DNA of 18,409 bases from Moniliophthora roreri (GCA_001466705.2 LATX02000059.1:1-18409); one strand, 5' to 3'. Positions 9,409 through 18,409 are shown, counted from the first letter of the stretch. Made by a program: numbers and translations. The notes: generated by a model not told the origin, from the sequence alone.

Positions 9409-9813
9409 TGTTACAATGTTACAGACTGTCATGTGACTATGTGTATTACTAATGTATTACTAACTTTTCTTTCTCCTTCTACAATGTTCTTGAACTCTTA
9501 TGTAATAACTTCCACTTCCTCTCTCCATTTCCATCAGTAATTATGTAATACTTCTACGATGTTCTCTTGAGTGCCTTCTCATTTGTAATTGTAGATACAG
9601 TGTACTATTTAAGTAGCTCAAACTGGGTCTCAAGCTCCTCAGCTTGACCTGGTTAACTATAAACCTTGTTCTAAGCAATGAACAAACTCTTAGGCAGTGA
9701 ACTCAGAGACCACTTCTTAGTTCTTGTCTGAACTCTGAACCTTGAACCTTACGATCTTCTCGACTATGTCATAGTTGAGTTGGTTGACATTGCTGTGCAC
9801 AAGTAACATAACA
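9409..9813. mobile_element. Solo LTR nested in TIR element 2 (copy 1)
   Basis: The 405-bp segment begins TGTTACAATGTTAC and ends GTAACATAACA, so it has TG...CA termini with a short inverted repeat. It is bracketed by a perfect 5-bp duplication, GTAAT, at 9404-9408 and 9814-9818. A TATTTAAG motif at 9606-9613 fits an LTR core promoter. No internal retrotransposon sequence remains, so it arose by LTR-LTR recombination of a full element. It does not obviously match the leader of the gypsy element at 13924. The family (Ty1/copia or Ty3/gypsy) is unresolved. Confidence 0.85.
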
Positions 9814-9956
9814 GTAATATAATTGTTGTTCCTTTATTTTAATGGATTAAAATAAAGCAAAATGGTTATAATGTATTCTGGCTATTATAATGTATTTCAG
9901 CCCCACCTGGGGGTTGGAGACAAAAAGAAATAATATTTATTTGTTGCAACCTCTGT

Positions 9957-10031
9957 GAGTTGAACCCTTGACCTCAAGGTGGATTAGTCAGCATCCTGGA
10001 CAGCCACTGGGCACTCAAGACCACTGTACCA
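9957..10031 (-). ncRNA. tRNA-like Pol III promoter module in TIR element 2 (copy 1)
   Basis: On the minus strand an A-box match TGGTACAGTGG (10031-10021) and a B-box match GGTTCAACTC (9966-9957) are separated by exactly 54 nt, the same spacing as in TIR element 1. The intervening sequence is largely different. The block on the A-box side up to about 10080 is conserved between the two elements (AGTRCAATATATCCYCTT). No clean cloverleaf was found by eye. Confidence 0.5.
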
Positions 10032-10447
10032 CAGTGCCATATGCTTATCAGCACACATAGTGCAATATATCCTCTTACTCAAAAGACCTATCTCCACCCC
10101 CTTGCTGTTTCTATTGATCAAATCCCCAACCAAAAGCTTCCCTTCACTTTATAGAGTCCTCTCCCTGTCCTCTGGAAGGCATAAAAATGCACTGATTTGA
10201 TTGCCTCTGTTACAATCTATTTTACTACATTATAATAACCCTGTCTTATTTTATTGCATTTTAATATACTATAATAATACCATCCCATTTTATTGTATTT
10301 TAATGGATTATAATAACACCAGTCTCATTTTAATGCATTTTAATGTATTGTAATAGCATTGCTTGATTTTAATGTATTATAATGAACTAAATAAAATCAG
10401 CAAAATACATTATAATTTATTATATTTAGGTGTCCATTTTGCTGATG

Positions 10448-11032
10448 CTCTGCGCGCCGACAGGAGCAAAAACTCCTCTCCCAAGACACATCCCAATACA
10501 CCACCAACACCAGTTAGAATTTCATGGAAAGGTATGCATAATTTACAGAATAACTATAGAGCCAAATTTTCACTTATAATAGGCATTTAGGTCAAAACAC
10601 CTCCGCTACCACGACCATGACCAGCACCTGCAGCCTCACATTCGGCGTTCTTCCTCTTCTCCTTTTCTGTAGCAATCAAACGGCCTGGGAACCCTGCCCT
10701 GTCATCATTCTGTAACTGGGTGAGATATTTGCATTTCCCAGTGAGTTCGAAGCAGGCCCATTTAGCAACTGGACTCATGACTTCTATGGCACCGTTGACA
10801 GCTTCTTGCTCACCTGCATCCACCGTCGGGTACTACATATCATGAACTATCACTGTTGAACACTTCACGCTCCCTTCCTGTGGGTGCTCATGCTCACCAA
10901 CCCAATGTTCCAAGCGGTTTATGGAACTCTGGCTGACTTGCCCTGTAATTTGTTTTATCACTGGATGAGTTTTTGAAGCATGGTCTGATGTTTTTCAATC
11001 ATTCCAAGCAATTACCAACTGTTTTCATACAA
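10448..11032 (-). repeat. Repeat A (copy 3), truncated by a contig end
   Basis: This follows TIR element 2 directly. From 10495 it matches 1772 onward; 10448-10494 extends the repeat leftward and includes a small hairpin (AGGAG...CTCCT). It is identical to 13264-13848 and is cut by the n at 11033. Compared with copy 2 it has CA or TG at most of copy 2's CpG sites. The minus-strand frame at 10823-10587 recurs with amino-acid changes, so it is probably not a maintained gene. Confidence 0.85.
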
Positions 11033-11033
11033 N
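11033..11033. other. Contig join (single n) within near-duplicate repeats
   Basis: The left contig ends inside repeat A at a position equivalent to 13848. The right contig begins inside repeat B at a position equivalent to 8219 and to 5504. Both breaks fall inside repeats, so adjacency across this join is doubtful. Confidence 0.8.
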
Positions 11034-12123
11034 CCAATTCCACCCCGTGTTGACGACGGCGCTCTGGATTGACCAGTACCAGCGTTTATCACAAGGCCAT
11101 TAACAGGGAAAGATGAAGGTGCACCGATTTGATGTATACCGTGAAACGAGATACCTAAGGACTGAAACAGACAGTGTTCGAACATGAGAACTTGCGGCAT
11201 TGATGTCAACACACTTGAGGGTGGGTTTGATGAACTTGCAGTAATGATAACGCGGAGCCTGAGGAAGGTCTTAACAGCGATGGAGGTGTTGATGAGACGC
11301 TGGTCGAGCAGAAAGCAATTTCCATATTTTGAGGAATTGCTGGAGTTGAAGAACTTGATATGTTGTTGACAAGATGCGTGAGACTTGAAGACAAGCGCAC
11401 CCCAGAGTGATAACTTGCCGTTTTCATGAGAAACCACTTGAGCGGGAAGATCGACATGGGTAACTTTGAGAATTTGCTGGACCAGACACATTAGAGTTGA
11501 AGCCGATGACACATCAAATTGTGAGCTTGATAATATGTTGAGGTTGATCAGTGTTCAGACACCTGAGACAAGAAGGCGACGGGGCTTGGGAACAACAACT
11601 TGCGAAGATGAAGCTGAACTTCTTGAGCATTCGGGAAGGGGAAACCGTGCTTGAAGGTGAGCCGACTGACTGCGAAAAGTACAGAACAATTTAGTACCCG
11701 ATCTGGCCTGGCGAACAAAGACATATGTCAGTGGAGCATGGTGAGTAGAATGTCGGTCTGTATGAAACTCATCCTGCAAGGAAAAACGCGGTCTATTCCC
11801 GGCTTTCCTGCTGCTAAACACTCTGGGAAGAGTAGCAGTGTGGTATCCTGCAAATATCAGATATATACACCCTTAGACAGGACAGAAACTGCACCGACAG
11901 TGGAGGGAACCCGCCAATTGGGACCATGTCTTGCTGTTATCATGTAATTGAACCAATCTTGACAGACTGACCCAGATTTCCAGAAGCAGACTGTGCTTAG
12001 ATATGAAGAGTTATTATCCAGTGGCATTCAGAGTGATGACACACTGATGACATTGTGGAAGAGCAAAGAGTGAAGAAATTGAACTCAGAATCCCAACCTG
12101 ACATAAGCAGGTCATGCTTTCCT
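11034..12123. repeat. Repeat B (copy 3), CpG-rich
   Basis: The first 180 bp equal 5504-5683. The remainder aligns with 8399-9307, with diverged sequence until about 11879 and identity after that. A 98-codon plus-strand frame (11651-11947) and a minus-strand frame (11512 toward the contig edge) are open here but broken or altered in copy 2, and neither shows a recognisable domain. The segment ends at CT (12122-12123), where TIR element 2 copy 2 begins. Confidence 0.83.
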
Positions 12124-12224
12124 CATCAGTGAAATGGACACCTAAATATATTGGAATAAAATGAGTGAAATATGTTATAATGGCCAAAATACATTATAAT
12201 CATTATAGTGTATTTTAATGTAAT

Positions 12225-12629
12225 TGTTACAATGTTACAGACTGTCATGTGACTATGTGTATTACTAATGTATTACTAACTTTTCTTTCTCCTTCTACAA
12301 TGTTCTTGAACTCTTATGTAATAACTTCCACTTCCTCTCTCCATTTCCATCAGTAATTATGTAATACTTCTACGATGTTCTCTTGAGTGCCTTCTCATTT
12401 GTAATTGTAGATACAGTGTACTATTTAAGTAGCTCAAACTGGGTCTCAAGCTCCTCAGCTTGACCTGGTTAACTATAAACCTTGTTCTAAGCAATGAACA
12501 AACTCTTAGGCAGTGAACTCAGAGACCACTTCTTAGTTCTTGTCTGAACTCTGAACCTTGAACCTTACGATCTTCTCGACTATGTCATAGTTGAGTTGGT
12601 TGACATTGCTGTGCACAAGTAACATAACA
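12225..12629. mobile_element. Solo LTR nested in TIR element 2 (copy 2)
   Basis: Same sequence as 9409-9813, with GTAAT duplications at 12220-12224 and 12630-12634. It shares the insertion site with the first copy, so both descend from one insertion event. Confidence 0.84.
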
Positions 12630-12772
12630 GTAATATAATTGTTGTTCCTTTATTTTAATGGATTAAAATAAAGCAAAATGGTTATAATGTATTCTGGCTA
12701 TTATAATGTATTTCAGCCCCACCTGGGGGTTGGAGACAAAAAGAAATAATATTTATTTGTTGCAACCTCTGT

Positions 12773-12847
12773 GAGTTGAACCCTTGACCTCAAGGTGGAT
12801 TAGTCAGCATCCTGGACAGCCACTGGGCACTCAAGACCACTGTACCA
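12773..12847 (-). ncRNA. tRNA-like Pol III promoter module in TIR element 2 (copy 2)
   Basis: Duplicate of 9957-10031 with identical A-box and B-box matches and the same 54-nt spacing. Function is inferred only from the box motifs. Confidence 0.48.
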
Positions 12848-13263
12848 CAGTGCCATATGCTTATCAGCACACATAGTGCAATATATCCTCTTACTCAAAA
12901 GACCTATCTCCACCCCCTTGCTGTTTCTATTGATCAAATCCCCAACCAAAAGCTTCCCTTCACTTTATAGAGTCCTCTCCCTGTCCTCTGGAAGGCATAA
13001 AAATGCACTGATTTGATTGCCTCTGTTACAATCTATTTTACTACATTATAATAACCCTGTCTTATTTTATTGCATTTTAATATACTATAATAATACCATC
13101 CCATTTTATTGTATTTTAATGGATTATAATAACACCAGTCTCATTTTAATGCATTTTAATGTATTGTAATAGCATTGCTTGATTTTAATGTATTATAATG
13201 AACTAAATAAAATCAGCAAAATACATTATAATTTATTATATTTAGGTGTCCATTTTGCTGATG

Positions 13264-13923
13264 CTCTGCGCGCCGACAGGAGCAAAAACTCCTCTCCCAA
13301 GACACATCCCAATACACCACCAACACCAGTTAGAATTTCATGGAAAGGTATGCATAATTTACAGAATAACTATAGAGCCAAATTTTCACTTATAATAGGC
13401 ATTTAGGTCAAAACACCTCCGCTACCACGACCATGACCAGCACCTGCAGCCTCACATTCGGCGTTCTTCCTCTTCTCCTTTTCTGTAGCAATCAAACGGC
13501 CTGGGAACCCTGCCCTGTCATCATTCTGTAACTGGGTGAGATATTTGCATTTCCCAGTGAGTTCGAAGCAGGCCCATTTAGCAACTGGACTCATGACTTC
13601 TATGGCACCGTTGACAGCTTCTTGCTCACCTGCATCCACCGTCGGGTACTACATATCATGAACTATCACTGTTGAACACTTCACGCTCCCTTCCTGTGGG
13701 TGCTCATGCTCACCAACCCAATGTTCCAAGCGGTTTATGGAACTCTGGCTGACTTGCCCTGTAATTTGTTTTATCACTGGATGAGTTTTTGAAGCATGGT
13801 CTGATGTTTTTCAATCATTCCAAGCAATTACCAACTGTTTTCATACAAGGGCTGCTTTCCAGATCTTAGGTTGGGTATCAATTGGCTTTTGAGACAAGGT
13901 GTCTATTAATGTCTGGCCATGTA
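13264..13923 (-). repeat. Repeat A (copy 4), CpG-decayed, complete to its right end
   Basis: Identical to 10448-11032 as far as that copy goes, then continues to the common end at 13923. Over 13311-13923 it aligns gap-free with 1772-2384; most CpG sites there are TpG or CpA here, for example CCGTGTA against CCATGTA at the end. The sequence past 13923 has no match to the flanks of copies 1 and 2 and begins the gypsy region. Confidence 0.85.
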
Positions 13924-14264
13924 CTCATCCTATTCTGTACTTGTTTCACTCACATTTGATATCTTAACTACAGTATGAGTATTTAAGAAGACTTGTAAAT
14001 ACCTTATTCCTTAGTTGAATCAACTCTTTACTTCAGCTTCTCTCAACGAACCTCATAACCTCATCTTCAGTCCTTAACAGAGGCCCAGACCCTTTACCAT
14101 CTCGCAGACCGGTCTGACCCTCACAGTTTGATTTGACTACCAAATACAGCCTCATACTTCTGTTACCCTATTATCTCTAACATTCTGTCACTTTATCTTT
14201 TTCCCTCCATCCCAAATCTTGACAATTCAAATTTCCTCATATCCATTAATTCCCTCTCGCGATC
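13924..14264 (+). other. Probable leader and possible 5' LTR remnant of the gypsy element
   Basis: This pyrimidine-rich stretch lies directly upstream of the gag start. A TATTTAAG motif at 13980-13987 followed by a C/T-rich tract resembles an LTR promoter and untranslated leader. I could not find an LTR boundary, a primer binding site or a second LTR copy in the window, so the LTR call is tentative. Confidence 0.35.
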
Positions 14265-15347
14265 ATGTCTGTTCCCGGTAATTTTGATGGTACCAATCAA
14301 CAGCAGTCCCAATTCGTTCCTCCAGGATGGATCCCGACCAAAGAACACCCAGATCCCCTGACGGTAACATAGACTGACTTGTACAGTATCTACCAGACTG
14401 TCAGCCAGATCGGTGTCTCCCTCAGGTCCATGCAGCAAAGAGAAGGAGCAATGCTTCACTCCTTGAACACTATAGCCACCCACCTTACTCAACTTCGAGC
14501 TCCAGATGACAGACCGAAGGGTGTCCCTAAATTCAAAGAGCCAAAGATTTTTGATGGAAAGGCTTCCTCCATTACCCAATTCCTCTAGGACATCAAAAAT
14601 GCGATCTAGCTCTCATGCCGCTCCCTAGTGTCCGATCATGACAAATGCCTGTACTTCTCCACTTACCTTGGCTCTGGAGCACCAAAGGAATGGTACAACT
14701 CCGTCAAGCTGAATAACAGGACACTCCTCGATGACTTCACAAAATTCACAGAGAGTTTCAAGAAACATTTCGGAGACTCGAACATAGTTGCTACTGCCCA
14801 AAGTAAACTCGATGATCTATATCAAACCGGATCAGCAGCCCAATACATTGCCTGGTTCAATGAGTGGGTTATCCACCTCGACCTCACCGACACCTCGAAA
14901 ATTCACATGCTATACGGACACCTTAAGACATCTGTTAAGGATGCCATCACCTTTGTTTCAAAAACCACTCAACCAACCAAATTCAAAGAGTACTGTGACC
15001 TCATCACCAAGATTGATGATCAGATTCATGAACAAGACCGAGAAAAGAAGAAGGATTACAAACCAAATGGCAAACCCAAAACTTCCAATGATACAGAGCC
15101 CAATAACATCCCTTCCATCCCTACGACCATGCCCTCATCTGGTGAACCACTGGAAATCGACGCCACTAAAGTCTCCAAACCTTGAGAACCACTTACAAAA
15201 GCCGAACGAGAGTGCCGTAGAGGGAAAGGCCTCTGCATGTATTGTGGAGGGAACTCTCACCAAGTCAAAGAATGCCTGAACATGTCCAAGAAGGCCAAGA
15301 GAGCATATCTCAAGAAGCAGAAAGCTGCTTCCTTGGGAAAAGCTTAA
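14265..15347 (+). pseudogene. gag: Ty3/gypsy gag pseudogene
   Basis: One frame runs from an ATG at 14265 to a TAA at 15345-15347, about 360 codons. It is interrupted by TAG at 14370-14372, 14586-14588 and 14607-14609 and by TGA at 15183-15185. The middle (about 14628-15000) matches the retrotransposon gag core: it includes APKEWYNSV, then FKKHFGDSN and SAAQYIAWFNEW. Near the C-terminus a CX2CX4HX4C zinc knuckle (CMYCGGNSHQVKEC) sits at 15234-15275. Gag would form the particle and bind the element's RNA. Each premature stop is one C-to-T change from a sense codon (CAG or CGA). The intact gag core shows the element was once functional. Confidence 0.88.
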
Positions 15348-15349
15348 CC

Positions 15350-17728
15350 AAATGTTCCCAAGTCCCAGAGCATTTGGTGGATGTTGGGACTCATTCTAGC
15401 AAACTGGATGCTACCTATACCCGCCATACTGATGGCACTTACTCCCTCACTAATACCATTGCTCCCATCTTCATCCACGCCATACATTTTCCATCTCAGC
15501 ATTTTATTATCTCTGTCAGACTAAGACTTCCTAATAAATCCATCTCCACTTACGCATTGGTCGATTGTGGCGCAACTAATTCATGCATATCCGACAAATT
15601 CTCTCTCAGGCATGCAGTCCCTTGCAGGCAGAGAGACGTTCCTAGTCCAATTACGGCTGTAGACGACCATCCCATAGCGTCTGGATTGATTACCCAAGAC
15701 ATCACCACCCAACTTTTCATTTCTTCCCATCTAGAACACATCTCTCATGGTAGTGTCTGTCAACTACCCAATTATATTAGGCCTTGACTGGCTGTGGCGT
15801 CACAACCCAAGCATTGACTGGGCAGATTCATCTCTCACGTTCAAATGCTGTGATGTCATCTCTCCTATCACGGTATATGCAAAGGGCTTTGGTCCTCCAC
15901 ACACTCTGAACCTCAGCACCATCAGAATATTGCATGTTGAAGGCCTTGGTCTCTCCAGTGCATCACCTAGTACCTGGATCACATATAAATTTCCCAATAC
16001 AATCCCTAAGGTTGATTTATGAACCTTGCTGCTACACCCTAAGCCACACACCACGTTCTTGTCCACTCTAGCGCAATTGAACCTGTCTAGCTTCTCAGTG
16101 CATGACAAGTTTCCCACTGCTACAGATTTCCTCACATCTCCAAACTCGTCACCAAATGTCAAAATTGTCAGCCAGTGCAAATTCAAACATATCACCAGGA
16201 ACAATCCAAGTTCAGTACAGCTGCTCTGGTTCTTCGATAATACTACCCTGACATATATTAACTCCTATTCAACAAATCCTGAGCCCGATGGCACAACTCC
16301 ACAGGCTCCTCTGCCCAAGCCTCCCGATCAGGTTCTGGAAAACAATTACCTGAAATACATACCGAACAAGTATACAGATTTTGCAGACATGGTCTTCAAT
16401 CCTCAAGACTTTGAAAAGCTACCAGATCACCAACCATATGACATCGATATCAAGTTAGAGGAAGGAACCACGCCTCCATTCGGACCCATGTATAAGCTTA
16501 CTCCTCAGGAATGAGAAGCAGTAGCTGAATATGTCCATACGAATTTCAAACAGGGGCATATTAGACCATCTACCTCATCGGCTGGTGCACCTGTACTATT
16601 CACATGAAAGAAAACTGGCGAAATATGACTCTGTGTTTATTTTAGAGGTCTCAACTCAATCACAAAGAAAAACTGGTTTCCTCTTCCACTTGTAGATGAC
16701 CTCCTTGATTCAGTTCAAGGCTGCAAAATTTTCACTGTCATCGACCTCAAAAGCACATACAGTCATTTGCATATCAGTGAAGGCAACAAGTGGAAGACTG
16801 CCTTTAGAACCCATTTAGGACTTTTCAAACATCTAATCGTCCCTTATGGCCTTATGAATGCCCCTGCAGCATGGCAATCATTCATACAAAATGTTTTACG
16901 AGACATCCTTGGCATTGTATGTGTCATGTACCTAGACGACATCCTCATATTCTCCAAAACCCAAGAAGAGCACGATCAGCACATCTGACTCATTCTGGAA
17001 TGCCTGCACAATGCTAATTTGTGTACCAACGCAAAGAAGTGTGGGTTCGACAAAAGTGAAGTCAAATACTTAGGTTACATCGTCAGTGCTCAAGGCATCT
17101 CAATGAATCCGAAGAAACTCGACACCATTCTTTCTTGGCCACAACCACAGAAGTTGAAAGACCTACAATCATTTCTAGGCTTTACAAACTTCTATCGATG
17201 ATTCATCCATGATTATTCACACATCACTCTTCTGTTAACAGCTCTCATGAAAAAGTCTATCACCTTTAACTTCTCAGACGAATGTCAAGACAGCTTTGAA
17301 GAGTTAATTAAATGCTGTTTCACCTCAGCTCCAGTTCTTTGCCACTTCAATCCTCATGCTCCATGCTATGTTTCCACAGATGGCTCTGACTTCACGCTAT
17401 CTGGGATCATCCAACAAGCAGATGAGAACGGAGACCTACACTCTATATCATTTTTCTCCCAAAAATTCGCCCCCACAGAAATCAACTATGATGTATATGA
17501 TAAGGAACTTCTTGCAATAGTTGAAACCTTTTGTGAACATCGGCACTGGCTTCTAGGCTTGCCCTTTCCCATATTAGTAATTTGTGACCACAAAAACCTC
17601 GTCTACTTCATGACTTTGCGATTGTTGAACAGAAGACAAGACAGTGGGGGATGTTTCTCTCTGAATTTGACTTTAAACTCGATTGGGCCCCGGGAAAACT
17701 CAATATAGCTGACGCTGCATCACGTTGG
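15350..17728 (+). pseudogene. pol: Ty3/gypsy pol pseudogene: protease, reverse transcriptase, RNase H (truncated before integrase)
   Basis: The protease segment is in a different frame from gag (open to 15787), with the catalytic ALVDCGAT motif around 15563. A frameshift near 15745 leads to the frame carrying NYPIILGLDWLWRHNPSIDW, then reverse transcriptase with RPSTSSAGAPVLF, FRGLNSIT, PYGLMNAP and the catalytic YLDD at 16929-16940. Connection and RNase H follow (TDGSD with Asp at 17379, KELLAIV with Glu at 17505, DHKNL with Asp at 17586). In-frame TGA stops lie at 16020, 16512, 16605, 16626, 16986 and 17199. A second frameshift near 17630-17640 precedes the last stretch (DWAPGKLNIADAASRW). 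The contig ends at 17728, so integrase and the 3' LTR are not seen. The usual Asp before YRG is replaced by Tyr (CVYFRG). This copy cannot make a working polyprotein. Confidence 0.9.
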
Positions 17729-17729
17729 N
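17729..17729. other. Contig join (single n) at the end of gypsy RNase H
   Basis: The element is cut just after the ADAASRW motif. Sequence to the right shows no integrase motif, so a gap containing the rest of the retrotransposon, or a wrong join, is likely. Confidence 0.75.
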
Positions 17730-18115
17730 AAGCCCCAGAAAAGGCAGTGAAGAATTCCCTATGTCCAACCACTTGGGAACAGAGTCAGTTTCCCCTGTTG
17801 AACGAGTGAGCCATACCAAATTAATTTTGCCAATTTAACTCGGATTTCACTTGGGGCCCTTTCACTTGACTTTCAGGCAATTTCTTCTCATTGAACAGGT
17901 TCTTTTCATTAGTTTCCATGGGGAAAACGTGGGGGTGAGATCAACCTGGGGCTAGTCTGCTTTTTTTTCTGGGTCTGAACCTGCACCTCAAAATATATGT
18001 CATGTGCTTTTCATGTGTGATGAGATTATCTTAGAGATAATTGATAATGAGATTAACACTAACACATTTCATGACCGCTCCAGAGGCAAATGCCTCCCAC
18101 ATCCCATATAACTCC
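17730..18115. other. Gene-free start of the last contig
   Basis: No recognisable retrotransposon domain, RNA gene or repeat with another copy in the window. A T-run at about 17961-17968 and AT-rich sequence follow. It may be the downstream flank of the minus-strand frame at 18116-18409. Confidence 0.4.
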
Positions 18116-18409
18116 TCAGAAGGTCATCATATTCTTCTGAAAATTGCCCAGAACTTTCTTCTTTTCATTCTTCACAATTTCAGTACCAGAATGTGGAGTT
18201 TGCATATACAGTGTATTAGGTGAATATAGTGGGATTTCCTCACTGCTGGGTCTACCAGACATGGAAACGTCGTCATTCTCATGGTCTGCAACAATTATGT
18301 GATGACTTCCCTTCTTATGTTTGATATTGGGACCATGAGGGTAATGAGGTTTCAAGGTATTAGTTGGATTGAAGGTATTGTCTGCAACCTTAATGGGACT
18401 GCGGTCGGC
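18116..18409 (-). CDS. Hypothetical protein, 3' part, open at the window edge
   Basis: On the minus strand the frame is open from the window edge (18409) to a TGA at 18118-18116, 97 codons. It is rich in Pro, His, Asn and charged residues (HYPHGPNIKHKKGSHH, DHENDDVSMSGRPSSEE) and ends in a Lys-rich tail. I recognise no domain. Chance openness of this length is possible, and the composition resembles a disordered tail of a fungal protein. An upstream exon beyond the window is likely if it is real. Confidence 0.3.
   Translation of the reverse strand, partial: ADRSPIKVADNTFNPTNTLKPHYPHGPNIKHKKGSHHIIVADHENDDVSMSGRPSSEEIPLYSPNTLYMQTPHSGTEIVKNEKKKVLGNFQKNMMTF

Larger units (their letters stand above)
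9308..10447. mobile_element. TIR element 2 (copy 1): non-autonomous DNA transposon with nested solo LTR
   Basis: The ends form an inverted repeat of 27 bp with two mismatches, including an exact 19-bp core (AAATGGACACCTAAATATA at 9316-9334 and its complement at 10421-10439). The flanks are CT at 9306-9307 and 10448-10449, again a 2-bp duplication. Total length is 1140 bp, or 730 bp once the solo LTR and its 5-bp duplication are removed, close to the 752 bp of element 1. The terminal CATCAGCAAAW is shared with element 1. The subterminal arms differ: here they are AT-rich units of ATTATAATGTATTTTAATG type, tandemly arranged at about 10200-10420. There is no coding capacity. Confidence 0.85.
12124..13263. 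mobile_element. TIR element 2 (copy 2), same nested structure
   Basis: This is the same as 9308-10447 at an offset of 2816 bp, with no difference seen by eye. It includes the CT flanks (12122-12123 and 13264-13265), the solo LTR and the tRNA-like module. Because the surrounding B and A repeats also match, this is a duplicate of a whole block (or an assembly duplicate), not an independent insertion. Confidence 0.85.

Noticed and set aside
10200..10420. AT-rich tandem array as a possible replication origin or centromere repeat
   Set aside because: It lies wholly within TIR element 2 and is best explained as subterminal repeats of that element.
10363..10590. 75-residue plus-strand frame duplicated at 13179-13406
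   Set aside because: It runs from inside TIR element 2 into repeat A, so it spans an insertion boundary; its identity in both places reflects DNA duplication, not protein conservation.
11012..11512. 166-residue minus-strand frame in repeat B
   Set aside because: It crosses the contig join, has no recognisable domain, and is broken in the decayed copy; openness is explained by the CpG-rich copy lacking decay stops.
11651..11947. 98-residue plus-strand frame in repeat B
   Set aside because: It is disrupted by a 2-bp indel and other changes in the second copy, and no domain is visible.

Overview
The window looks like nuclear DNA of a filamentous fungus, most likely an agaricomycete (basidiomycete). 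The reasons are: two protein genes with short introns of 55-59 nt; a Zn2Cys6 transcription factor with a fungal C-terminal domain; a fungal SLATT-type two-TM protein; a decayed Ty3/gypsy element; and heavy CpG-to-TpG/CpA decay in the repeats. Five single 'n' characters (1771, 3684, 5684, 11033, 17729) behave as contig joins of unknown size, so the order of blocks is only as good as the scaffolding. The species cannot be named from sequence alone.

Layout. Contig 1 (1-1770): the 162-bp end of repeat A, then a minus-strand SLATT gene (439-1770) whose 5' end is lost in the gap. Contig 2 (1772-3683): a 613-bp copy of repeat A, a gene-free stretch, then most of a minus-strand transcription factor gene. 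Contig 3 (3685-5683): the two N-terminal exons of that factor including its zinc cluster, about 1.3 kb without a convincing gene, and the start of repeat B. Contig 4 (5685-11032): unclassified sequence, then a CpG-decayed copy of repeat B carrying two TIR elements, the second followed by repeat A. Contig 5 (11034-17728): a near-duplicate of the end of contig 4 (repeat B, TIR element 2 with its nested solo LTR, repeat A), then a Ty3/gypsy gag-pol pseudogene. Contig 6 (17730-18409): mostly unassigned, with an open minus-strand reading frame at the edge.

The most unusual content is the pair of non-autonomous TIR elements (7223-7974 and 9308-10447, the latter repeated at 12124-13263). Both have CATCAGCAAAW-like ends, 2-bp non-TA target duplications and a core size near 730-750 bp. 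Both carry a central reverse-oriented tRNA-like module whose A-box and B-box matches are separated by exactly 54 nt, while their subterminal arms are unrelated. One insertion is proven by an empty site in the same window (5260-5261). The other contains a 405-bp solo LTR with a perfect 5-bp target duplication, giving a three-level nest (repeat B/A > TIR element > solo LTR).

Repeats A and B may be two parts of one roughly 2-kb element split by TIR element 2. The gypsy gag-pol carries ten in-frame stops, nearly all in codon contexts that a C-to-T change would explain, matching the CpG decay of the other repeats. The two host genes show no such decay in the parts visible.
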